Shown piece by piece: positions 1 to 7,800 of a stretch of 13,566 nucleotides of DNA. Each line of letters opens with the position of its first letter. The stretch's first letter is position 1. Origin of the DNA: Deltaproteobacteria bacterium (lineage in GTDB: Bacteria > Myxococcota > Polyangia > Haliangiales > Haliangiaceae); assembly GCA_018262455.1 (NCBI GenBank), contig JAGSPR010000148.1, forward strand, positions 1-13,566, read 5' to 3'. The notes beneath the pieces are model-generated. The model worked only from the letters and a program-made list of their open reading frames with translations. It was not told where the DNA came from and did no database searches. A program made the position numbers and the translations under genes.

Positions 1-260
1 GACCGGTCCAACACGATCGGCGCCGCCGCGTAGAGCTCGCCGAGCAGCCGGGTCACCAGCGCCGCCATCACCGCCTCCTTCGAATCGAACCGCGCGTAGA
101 ATGCGGTCGTCGACACCCGAGCAGCAGCCATCAACTGCCGGAGCGACACCACGGCGTAGCCGTGCTTGGCGAACACCTTCTCCGCAGCTTCGAGGATCTT
201 GTCGACCGACGGTTTGGTGGCACGACGAACCGGCACGATCGAATCGGTACCCGATCCCAT
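1..260 (-). CDS. TetR-family transcriptional regulator, N-terminal part (cut by window edge)
   Basis: The first 86 residues are visible; the ligand-binding C-terminus lies outside the window. An N-terminal basic stretch (VRRATKPS) leads into the first helix (VDKILEAAEKVFAKHGY, about residues 19-35). A helix-turn-helix follows, with SLRQLMAAARVS and recognition helix TTAFYARF (about 39-58), then KEAVMAAL. This is the standard TetR/AcrR DNA-binding arrangement. The start is ATG at 258-260; no good Shine-Dalgarno sequence precedes it, so a leaderless or weakly translated start is possible. It lies 94 bp downstream of the metal permease gene on the same strand, so it could be co-transcribed with the metal operon or start its own transcript in the AT-richer stretch at 261-280. 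Its ligand and target cannot be told from this part. Confidence 0.9.
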   Translation of the reverse strand, partial: MGSGTDSIVPVRRATKPSVDKILEAAEKVFAKHGYAVVSLRQLMAAARVSTTAFYARFDSKEAVMAALVTRLLGELYAAAPIVLDR

Positions 261-282
261 TTCACAAAGCAAACGTATGCCT

Positions 283-305
283 GTCGCCGGGCGACGGCCG
301 CGGCC
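283..305. repeat. Two adjacent GC-rich palindromes between permease and TetR genes
   Basis: GTCGCC-G-GGCGAC (283-295) is an inverted repeat with 6-bp arms, and GGCCGCGGCC (296-305) is a perfect 10-bp palindrome directly beside it. They lie in the 94-bp gap after the permease stop. On the minus strand they could form a stem-loop about 50-70 nt after that stop, acting as a weak terminator or attenuator before the TetR gene, or one could be an operator. No clean U-tract follows, although the sequence turns T-richer (CATACGTTTGCTTTG). Confidence 0.35.
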
Positions 306-354
306 CCGGTTCGGTCCTTGCGAGCGCCTGACGATCTCGTTGCGTGGCTCGTGT

Positions 355-1905
355 TCAGTCGCCGGTGCCGGCCGCCGCGAACCGGTGCTTGGAGGCCTGC
401 CATGTCAGGGCATCGCGATGATCGTGCCACCAGCTCGCGGCGGTCGCGTCGTCGTGGCACGTCGGGTCGAACGCGACGTGGGCACGGAGCACGTCGCTGG
501 CGTCGCGCCGCGCTGCGTGAGGTGCGCCGTCGTCGGACATCACCTTGACCAGGGCGTCGGCGGCGCTGCGGAGGTCGGCATCGTGGCCGGAACTCGCGAG
601 CTCGAACGCGGCGAGGCCCATCGCGACCACGAGGTCGGGCTCCGGCTCCCTGGCAGCGGCGTCGGCGAGCACGTGGGCGGCGGCGGGGTCGCCGATCGTG
701 CGCAACGCGCGAACCATGCTCTCCCGCACCGCGGCCTCGGGTTCGGCGCCGAGCCGCTTGCCGATCGGCGCGACGGCCTCGCGCGCGCGGGTCTCGCCGA
801 GCAGCACGGCGGCGGCCTCGCGGGCGACCCGATCGGGCTGCTCGAGCATCGGCACGACGAGCGGGACCCACCGCGCCTGCACGTCGGGGAACCGGCGGAA
901 GCTCTCCATCGCCTGGCGCTGCTTCGTCGGATCGCCCGAGCGCGCGAACTCGACCGCGGTCTCGAGCTCGTCGGTTGGCGAGGACTTGCGGAACATCAGC
1001 GTGCCGCCGAGGAACGCCGCGAACAGCACGGCGAACCCGACGACGCGCAGGATCATCCGCGGCGCGAACTTGTGCGTCCGCAAGAAGATCCCCACGCCGA
1101 GCAGGACCAGCGCGCCCGCGAACAGGCAGACGATCGTGGGCCCTGGATCGAGCTGGGATGCCCGCGCGGTCTCGAGCCCGACGAGGCTGACCACGCCGGC
1201 GAACGCCCATCCGAACAGCAACCGGGCGCGCACCGAGCTGAACAGGAACGCGGCGGCGACCGCCGGGATCACCAGGTACGCGAACACCGGCAGCACGCCG
1301 AGCACCGACACGCACTGGGTGATCAGCATGCCGAACAGCATGTAGAACAGAAAGTCCCAGCCTCGGATGAACATCCCGGCGGCCTCGGCCGCGGCCGGAT
1401 CGCTGCTGATGCGCATGAACTTGCGGTGCAGCACGACGAACACCGTCGCGATCACGGCGCAGGTGATCGCGAGCTTGGTGACGATCTCCGGAGTTACCAG
1501 CGCGACGCGCCCGGCGATCAGCTCCTTGAGCGCCTCGGTCCCGAGGGCGAATCGATCCGCGAGCACGAGGCCACCCGCGCTCGCGGCGACATAGATGATG
1601 CCGATCAGTGCCTCGTGCGGCACGCGCTCGTTGCGCGTCCGCGTGATCGAGAACACGAGCGCGCCCAGCGCGGTGAACGAGAGCGAGTACAGCGTCACCG
1701 GCAGCGTGTCGGTCTCGTGGTCGTAGCCCATGAGGATCGCCCACATCACCCCGAGCGCAGCGATCTGCGCGAGCGCGAGATCGACGAAGATGACCTTGCG
1801 CTCGACGACGTGCATGCCGAGGTACACCAGGACGCCCGAGACGGCGAGGCACGACAGCAGCGGCAAGCCGTTGATGTCGATCAGCTGTTGGAGATAGTCA
1901 CCCAC
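355..1905 (-). CDS. znuB: ABC-3 family metal permease (ZnuB/MntB type) with C-terminal HEAT-like domain
   Basis: Inner-membrane permease of a zinc/manganese ABC importer, fused to a cytoplasmic-type helical domain. Residues 1-275 hold the ABC-3 permease core with about eight hydrophobic segments and the family-typical FVDLALAQIAALG segment near residues 40-52. An additional hydrophobic helix lies at about 286-305. Residues 310-480 are soluble, Ala/Arg/Glu-rich paired helices (for example REAAAVLLGETRAREAVAPI at about 362-381) that resemble HEAT/PBS-lyase repeats. A short His/Trp-containing tail ends the protein (CHDD, WWHDH, about 483-496). Usual ZnuB proteins are about 260-290 residues, so roughly 200 residues are extra. 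The start is GTG, 4 bp after the binding-protein stop, with no strong ribosome site, which suggests translational coupling. No ABC ATPase gene adjoins it. Zn versus Mn specificity cannot be decided by eye. Confidence 0.9.
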   Translation of the reverse strand: MGDYLQQLIDINGLPLLSCLAVSGVLVYLGMHVVERKVIFVDLALAQIAALGVMWAILMGYDHETDTLPVTLYSLSFTALGALVFSITRTRNERVPHEALIGIIYVAASAGGLVLADRFALGTEALKELIAGRVALVTPEIVTKLAITCAVIATVFVVLHRKFMRISSDPAAAEAAGMFIRGWDFLFYMLFGMLITQCVSVLGVLPVFAYLVIPAVAAAFLFSSVRARLLFGWAFAGVVSLVGLETARASQLDPGPTIVCLFAGALVLLGVGIFLRTHKFAPRMILRVVGFAVLFAAFLGGTLMFRKSSPTDELETAVEFARSGDPTKQRQAMESFRRFPDVQARWVPLVVPMLEQPDRVAREAAAVLLGETRAREAVAPIGKRLGAEPEAAVRESMVRALRTIGDPAAAHVLADAAAREPEPDLVVAMGLAAFELASSGHDADLRSAADALVKVMSDDGAPHAARRDASDVLRAHVAFDPTCHDDATAASWWHDHRDALTWQASKHRFAAAGTGD

Positions 1906-1909
1906 GGGG

Positions 1910-2929
1910 TCACTTCGCCGCGACGATAATCCGCTCGAGCAGCGTGCCGATCAGCGCGAAGTAGTTGTCGGTGTTCGGGGCGCCCCCGATGTCGATCGGG
2001 CTCGACACGATCTTCGCGGTGGTCTTGCCCGCGATGTACTCGCCGTCCTTGGCCGGATAGATCGTGTCGATGAACAGCACCTTGATGCCGTCGGCCTGGA
2101 CCTTCTTGATCAGCGTCGCGAGGTAGTCCTGCGACGGCGGGATGCCGGGCTTCTCCTCGACCTCGCCTCGGATCTCGAGGCCAAACCGGTCGCAGAAGTA
2201 GATCCACGTCTTGTGGTAGGTGATGACCTTGAGGCCGCGGAGGGGCTCGGCCTGCTTGAGCCAGCCGCCGAGCTTGTCGTACGTGCCCTTCGTCTTCAGG
2301 TAGTCGATCAGCTCGTTGCGTCGCGACAGCCGCTCGAGCTTGCTCGCGCCGTATTCCTCGACGAGCGCGTGGCCGTAGAGCGCGTCGTCGATCTTCGCGC
2401 CGAACGCCTTCGAGTTGGCGGCGTAGACGTCCTTGCCATCGGGATCGACGCGGGTCAGGCCGGCGGCGATGTTGCTGGCGATCTGCTTGACGTTCACCGG
2501 ATCGAGCCAGACGTGCGGGTTGCCGTACGGATGGATGTCGCCCCACGCCTTCGAGAGCGTCGTCGGCAGCTCCTTGGTCGAGATGCCTTCGGAGGCGATG
2601 ACGCGGCCCTTCTGGCCGGTCTGGATGTCGGGGTTACCCGACGCGTCGGTGATCGCCGAGGCCCAGATATCCAGACCGAGCCCGATCTCGACGAACAGGC
2701 TCGCGTTCTTCGCCGCGACCTTGAACGTCGGCTTGGCGACGAGCGTGTGCGGATCCTGGTTCGGCTTCGCGAGCGCGGTGACCGTCACGCGATCCCCGCC
2801 GATGTCGCGAGCGACCCCGGCGAGCACGTTGAGCGTGGTGACGACCGAGATCTTCTTCGCGGGAGGCGGAGGCGCGGCGGTCGCGGTGGCGGCCAGCGCG
2901 AGGACGAGTGTCGCAATGATGGTGCGCAT
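1910..2929 (-). CDS. znuA: Zinc/manganese ABC transporter periplasmic binding protein (ZnuA/TroA family)
   Basis: A 339-residue cluster A-I solute-binding protein that captures a divalent metal in the periplasm and delivers it to the permease encoded 4 bp downstream. Residues 1-19 are a Sec signal peptide (MRTIIATLVLALAATATAA). Likely metal ligands are His61 in DPHTLVAKP, His139 in GNPHVWLDP and His239 in TYHKTW. The fourth acidic ligand is probably Asp313 in the SSPIDIGG region near the C-terminus. The long His-rich loop of E. coli ZnuA is absent, so the metal could be Zn or Mn. The start is ATG, with GGAG five bases upstream. The gene begins 11 bp after the porin stop, and the three genes form one operon. 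Confidence 0.93.
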   Translation of the reverse strand: MRTIIATLVLALAATATAAPPPPAKKISVVTTLNVLAGVARDIGGDRVTVTALAKPNQDPHTLVAKPTFKVAAKNASLFVEIGLGLDIWASAITDASGNPDIQTGQKGRVIASEGISTKELPTTLSKAWGDIHPYGNPHVWLDPVNVKQIASNIAAGLTRVDPDGKDVYAANSKAFGAKIDDALYGHALVEEYGASKLERLSRRNELIDYLKTKGTYDKLGGWLKQAEPLRGLKVITYHKTWIYFCDRFGLEIRGEVEEKPGIPPSQDYLATLIKKVQADGIKVLFIDTIYPAKDGEYIAGKTTAKIVSSPIDIGGAPNTDNYFALIGTLLERIIVAAK

Positions 2930-2940
2930 GGGATCTCCGA

Positions 2941-4287
2941 TCAACGATTGACCCAGTAGGGTTCGGTGGGGTGGGAGCCGAAGACGACGTTGACCTCGGC
3001 GAGGAACGAGTTGACGTGGTCCTCCGCGGGGAGGTCGCTCCAGCGGTGCTCGTAGCCGGCGCGGAAGCGGAGGAACTCGGACGTGTAGTAGGTGAGGTAG
3101 CCGGCCGCGACCTTGGTGGTCAGGTGCTTGTCGACGATGTCCTGGACGTAGTCGTAACGCCCGCCGAGGTACGTGTGCCACGATAGCTGGACCTGCGCGA
3201 ACGCGTACCAGGCGAGCGGGGTCGCGCGCTGTTTGCTGTCCAGGATGCCGTCGCCGTTGGTGTCGAGCGCGAACCGACGGTCGACGTAGAACACCTCGCC
3301 GCCGAGCACGACGCTGTGGAACTCGCCGGCCGCGAGCGGCTTCCACTTGTAGAGCGCATCGGCACTGACGAGCCCCGCGCGGTTCGCTCCGCCCTCGTAG
3401 TAGCCCGACAGCCCGAGGTTGAAGTCGTGGGTGTCGTGGAGGGTGAAGAACAGGTTGTAGTGGCCGAGGAAGCCGGGATGATCGTGGCCGTCCCCCGCGA
3501 TCTTGATGCCGCCACCATCGACGACGTCCGCGTTGACCTCCATCACCGCACCCTCGACGACCGTCGGGAGGATCACCTCGGCATCGACGCCGACCGGGTT
3601 GAACCCCGATTCGAAGAACTCGCCGTTCTCGGTGCCGAGGAGGCGCGCGATCGGCAGGGGCCGCGTCGTCCACGGCATGTCGTGCATGTGCATCCGGTTG
3701 ACGTTGCCGATCGGGGCGCGGAACCGGCCGAGCTTGAGCTTGAGCCCGAGCGGCGCGGACTCGAGGATCGGCAGCCGCTTGAGGATGACGTAGCCCTCCT
3801 CGAGGTCGACCCCGAACCCTTCGCCGGCCTCGTCCTCGAGCGCGAGGATCGCGACGGCATCAGCGTAGGGATCGACCGCGGCGCGAAAGTCGAGCTCGGC
3901 GGTGCGCAGGAACGGCCGGTTGTTGATCTTGATGCCGTTCGGCGTGACCACCTTGCGGTCGTCGACCCGCACCGCGCCGTTGAGGAACGCGGTGATCTGC
4001 GGATTGAGCGCGCTGAGCGACGTCGGCGGCTTGCTGGCGGCTTGCTGGGCCTTGAGATCGGCGACCTCGGACTTGAGGTCCGTGTTCTCGTCCTTGACGT
4101 CCTCGAGATCGACCTCGAGCGCCTTGAGTCGAGACTCGACGGTGGGAGCCTCGGCAGGCTTGTCGGGAGGCGGCGCAGGATCGGGCCTGGCCGCCGGACC
4201 GGGCTGTGGGGGAGGAGAGGGCTGAGCTGCCGCCGGCATGGCGATGCCGAGGCAAGGAATCCAGAGTGAGACCAGGTGAGCACGCAT
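2941..4287 (-). CDS. Outer-membrane porin-like protein with periplasmic coiled coil, metal-operon partner
   Basis: A 448-residue secreted beta-rich protein. Residues 1-21 are a signal peptide ending AAA. A Pro-rich spacer (22-49) and a short coiled coil (about 50-82, VESRLKALEVDLEDVKDENT) follow, then about 350 residues of alternating Gly/aromatic beta strands typical of phosphate-selective-porin-like or short-carboxylate porin barrels. Visible special sites are MHMHDMPW (199-206), GDGHDHPG (265-272) and DTNGDGILD (342-350), a calcium-loop-like motif in a predicted turn. The C-terminus (YWVNR) lacks the usual terminal aromatic BamA signal. An AAGGGG ribosome site lies 5-7 bases before the ATG. 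Its position 11 bp before the binding-protein gene implies that it lets metal, perhaps zinc, cross the outer membrane. That role is inferred from context; the porin fold is inferred from pattern. Confidence 0.8.
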   Translation of the reverse strand: MRAHLVSLWIPCLGIAMPAAAQPSPPPQPGPAARPDPAPPPDKPAEAPTVESRLKALEVDLEDVKDENTDLKSEVADLKAQQAASKPPTSLSALNPQITAFLNGAVRVDDRKVVTPNGIKINNRPFLRTAELDFRAAVDPYADAVAILALEDEAGEGFGVDLEEGYVILKRLPILESAPLGLKLKLGRFRAPIGNVNRMHMHDMPWTTRPLPIARLLGTENGEFFESGFNPVGVDAEVILPTVVEGAVMEVNADVVDGGGIKIAGDGHDHPGFLGHYNLFFTLHDTHDFNLGLSGYYEGGANRAGLVSADALYKWKPLAAGEFHSVVLGGEVFYVDRRFALDTNGDGILDSKQRATPLAWYAFAQVQLSWHTYLGGRYDYVQDIVDKHLTTKVAAGYLTYYTSEFLRFRAGYEHRWSDLPAEDHVNSFLAEVNVVFGSHPTEPYWVNR

Positions 4288-4314
4288 GAGCGCCCCTTCG
4301 AATAGACCTGCGGT

Positions 4315-4333
4315 GGCGCACGCGAAGTGCGCC
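4315..4333. promoter_or_regulatory. Strong 7-bp stem-loop between the small metal-operon protein and the porin
   Basis: GGCGCAC-GCGAA-GTGCGCC forms a perfect 7-bp stem with a 5-base loop. It sits in the 74-bp gap upstream of the porin ribosome site. It has no U-tract. It could be an mRNA-stability or processing hairpin that sets different expression for the first gene and the transporter genes, or a partial terminator. Confidence 0.45.
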
Positions 4334-4348
4334 TCGATGGACCAGTGA

Positions 4349-4361
4349 CTCGCGACGCGAG
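4349..4361. promoter_or_regulatory. 13-bp dyad CTCGCG-A-CGCGAG directly after a stop codon
   Basis: Perfect 6-bp arms around a single central base, starting right after the stop codon of the upstream small gene. A one-base loop folds poorly, so an operator for a dimeric repressor is as likely as an RNA hairpin. It does not resemble the AT-rich Zur or Fur consensus. It could equally be chance in such GC-rich DNA. Confidence 0.3.
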
Positions 4362-4775
4362 CTACACCGGTGGCGAGGTCTTGGGAGCGGTCCGGTAGAG
4401 ATTCTTGGCGGGCGGCTGGATGACGAGGGGCCCGGCGACCACGAGGTCACCGATCGCTGCAACCTGCGGCACGATCACGGGCGAACGCGGCACGATCCTC
4501 GACTCGCGTACGGCCGATGCGAGCAAGCAGTGATCGTCCTGATCGGACGAGGTCGACGCCTTCTCGGTCGCGGTGGTGTCGCGTGTCGGAGCCGCCGCGA
4601 TCCCGGCCGGCACATCGATCAACTCGCCGTGCTCCGCACAGCGAACGTGCGTGGTCGTCGCCTCGTGGAGGACGCCGAGCAAGCTCGCGAACACGAACGC
4701 GAGCGCGGTCAGCGCTGCGTGCAGGCGACGCGTTCTGTGGTCATGCAACAGCAAGGCGCGCCTTCGAAATACCAC
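4362..4775 (-). CDS. Small secreted His/Cys protein heading the metal operon
   Basis: A 137-residue protein I cannot assign to a named family. Residues 16-37 are a hydrophobic signal or anchor segment preceded by basic residues. After it come THVRCAEHGE (42-51) and DQDDHCLLAS (78-87), two His/Cys/acidic clusters suited to metal binding. The low-complexity stretch between them is Ala/Thr/Ser-rich. The tail is YRTAPKTSPP. It is the first gene before porin, binding protein and permease, so a periplasmic metal chaperone or sensor role is plausible but is inference. The listed start is GTG at 4773-4775. An in-frame TTG at 4752-4754 has AAGG six bases upstream and may be the true start, still leaving the signal segment intact. 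Confidence 0.7.
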   Translation of the reverse strand: MVFRRRALLLHDHRTRRLHAALTALAFVFASLLGVLHEATTTHVRCAEHGELIDVPAGIAAAPTRDTTATEKASTSSDQDDHCLLASAVRESRIVPRSPVIVPQVAAIGDLVVAGPLVIQPPAKNLYRTAPKTSPPV

Positions 4776-4825
4776 ACTCGGACGGCAAGGCGGGGGGCGA
4801 ATTCAGCCCAACGCGAGCAGGCGAC

Positions 4826-7800
4826 CTATCCCTGCACCTTGGTGGGGACGTAGTGCTGCGCGCGGGTATCCCAGGCGTACACATCAGCGCCGTCCTGGGT
4901 GTCGAGGTTGGCGATCGCGCGCTTGATCGGGCGAAAGCCGTCGGTGAGCGGGATCTCGGGGACGAGCCGCAGCCGGCGGGGCCGGGCGTACTCCGGCAGC
5001 TTCACCACCGCCGCCGAGATCGCGGCGAGGTCGAGCGTGACGCCATGCTGGAGCTGGAGCGCCACGATCGGGATCTCGTATCCGGGATGATCGGGATCGG
5101 GGTGACTCGCGGCCACGCAGAGCGCCACCCCTGGCGCGTCGTAGAGCGCGTCTTCGATCCGCGTCGATGCGACCGCGCCCGACAGCCCTCGGGTGGGCAG
5201 GGTCTTGATCATCTGGTTGGCGCGATCGACGAACCAGAAGTCACCCTCGACATCGACCTCGAAGAAGTCGCCGGTGACGAACCACAGATCTCCGGGATCG
5301 AACGCATCGCGGAGCAGGCGGCGCGGATCGATGTGCGCGACATCGGCGCCGGCACGCGTGCCGAGCCGCGCCACCAGCATGCCGGGCTCGTCGAGCCGGG
5401 CGCGCACGAGGTGACCCGCTCCATCGCGCAGGAAGTCATTGTCGTCGAAGCTCCATGCCGCGATCGCGACATCCGGCGAGCCGGGCAGTGGCCGGCCAAC
5501 CGAGCCGATCTTCTGGCCACGTGCGTTCGCGAGCACGGTGTTGGCCTCGGTCGAGGCGTACAGCTCGAGTACGCCGACCGGCCCGAACCGCTCGACCAGC
5601 CTCCGCCAGACATCGCGCCGCATGCCGCTGCCCGCGAACAGCCGCACCGGGTTGTTCTTCTCGCCGAGCACGGGCTGCGCATCGACCAGCCGCCTGCACA
5701 TCTCGCCGGCGTAGTAGACGACGTTCGCGCCGTAGCGCCGGATCTCGTCCCAGAACGTGTGGGGCTCGAACTTGCTCGCGAGCGCGAGCCGCGCGCCACC
5801 GACGAGCGCACTGCCGGTCGCGACGAGCGTGCCCGATGGGTGATGCAACGGCAGGCAGCAGTACACGGTATCGCGGGTCGTCAGCGTCGCAGCGGCGGCC
5901 GCCCCGAGCGCCGAGAACGCCCACCGACGGTTGGTGATCCGCATCGCGCGCGGCGGCTCGTGGCGGCCGGACGAGACAAAGACCATCGCGAGGTCGCGGG
6001 CGCGTCCTGGATCGGGCTTGTACCAGGATGGCAAGGCCACGCCCTCCGGGTCGATCTTCTCCATGTCGATCACGTCGGGCGGCAGCACGCGCGGCGCGCC
6101 GGGGGCGTACGGCACCTCGCCGACACCGCCGAGCACGAGGACCCTGCCGCCGATCGCCTTGCGCGAACGCGCCGCCGAGTCGGGATCGACGAGCAGCACC
6201 TCGGCTTCGCCGAGCTCCATCGCCCGCGAGATCGCCTCATCGGGGGTGTCGGGCGACAACAACACCGAGACCGCGCCGAGTCGGTTGATCGCGGTGACCA
6301 CCGAGAGGTGGCTCGGGCGCGACTTCATCATCACGCCGACCTTGTCCCCGGGCCGGATGCCGCACGCGATGAGCCCGCGCACGACGGCATCGACGCGCCG
6401 GTTGGCCTCGGCGTAGGTGAACGCGCGACCCCGCCAGAGGAAGAACGTGCGGTCTCCGATCTTGTGCGCCTGATCGGCGAGCGTGCGCCCGCACGAGATC
6501 AAGGAGTCGTCCTGCAAGTTGCGCAGGCGGTTGAGGCGCGGCAGCTGCCAGCGTGCGTTATCGAGGTAGCTACCGAGATCTTCCGACAACTCGCCGAGTC
6601 GCTCGACCGCCGCCTTCGCGGTCTTCTCGACGAGCTCCTTGGCGAGCTCGAGATCGAAGCCGTGACGGGGGAGGTCGTCGTCGGCGTCCTCGTCGTCCGC
6701 CGCATCGTGATCGCCATGTTCGTGATCCACGGGCTGCTTCGCGAACGCATCGGGCACGTCGCCAGCGCGGACGTCGATCGCGTGGCGCGGCGGAGCGCCG
6801 CCACCTTCGATCCAGCGCATCCAATCGACGACGCTTGACCATGTGATCGCGAGCGCGGTCGAGCCGACCACGAGCCCGAAGTGTCCTGCCTTGAGCGGGA
6901 CCTCGAACATGGTGTTGACGTTGTGCGCAGCGCGCCGGATGCCTCGCACCGCGGGAGGCCGGCCCATCTCGTCACGGCTGCCGACGAAGTACAGGATCGG
7001 GCACGAGAGGTCAGCGAGCGAGACGGTGTGACCGTCGATGACGAAGCCGCCGGACTGCATGCGGTTGCCGACGATCACGTCATCGACGAACTTGCGAAAC
7101 GCCGGTCCGGGCCACGAGACGAAGCCCTCGCCGCCGAGGAACAGGCGCTTGGCCTCGCGCTTCTCGAGCGCCTGGCGATCATGGAGGTTGCGCACGAAGT
7201 CGAGCAGGGCCGCGGCCTCCTTGCGGGCTGACAGCAGCTTGAAGCCGGTCGACGTGAAGAAGCCGGGCAGACCCTCGATCCGGCTGAGCGGCCACTCCAT
7301 CGCGGCGCGCAGCCCCGCGGCCAGCCGCTCGGTCGCGTCCTCCCCGAGCTTGACGCTGCGATGGACATCGACCGGACTGCCCATCGTGATCAGCGACGCG
7401 AGGCCTTCGCTGCGCCGGAGCGCGGCGGCCTGATAGCAGAACATGCCGCCCTGCGAGTAGCCTCCGAGGTGGACCGCCTCTCCGGTCACGGCGCGCACCC
7501 GATCGATCGCCTCGGACACCGCGCGCACGTGATCGTCGAGCGTGCGGCTCATGCCACCCTCCTCTCGCTCGGGGGCGCCGAAATCCACGAGCCAGACGTC
7601 GATCCCCGCGCGCTGGAGGAACGCGATCGCGCTGACGTCGGGCGAGATGTCGTAGACCTCCGACGCGATCATCAACGGAGGCACGAGCAGCAGTGGCGCG
7701 CGCACCGGCTTGGCGCCTGGCTCGGGGATGCGCTCGTAGCGTCGGAGCCGATACACGCGCTCTTCGTGGATCACCTCGAACGGTGCGCCGTACGGCGCGG

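Noticed and set aside
131..1852. A 573-residue alternative minus-strand frame through the permease
   Set aside because: Arg/Ala/Gly low-complexity product typical of an out-of-frame reading; the ABC-3 frame explains the region.
166..1929. A 587-residue open frame on the plus strand opposite the permease
   Set aside because: It is an antisense shadow of a GC-rich gene: Arg/Glu/His-rich, no motifs, while the minus strand gives a clear permease.
4756..4775. Zur or Fur operator at the head of the metal operon
   Set aside because: Palindromic bits GGCGCGCC and TTCGAA are present, but nothing matches the AT-rich Zur or Fur consensus.
4517..6838. A 773-residue plus-strand frame opposite the ligase domain
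   Set aside because: Composition is that of an antisense shadow, with no recognisable domain; the minus strand encodes clear adenylate-forming motifs.
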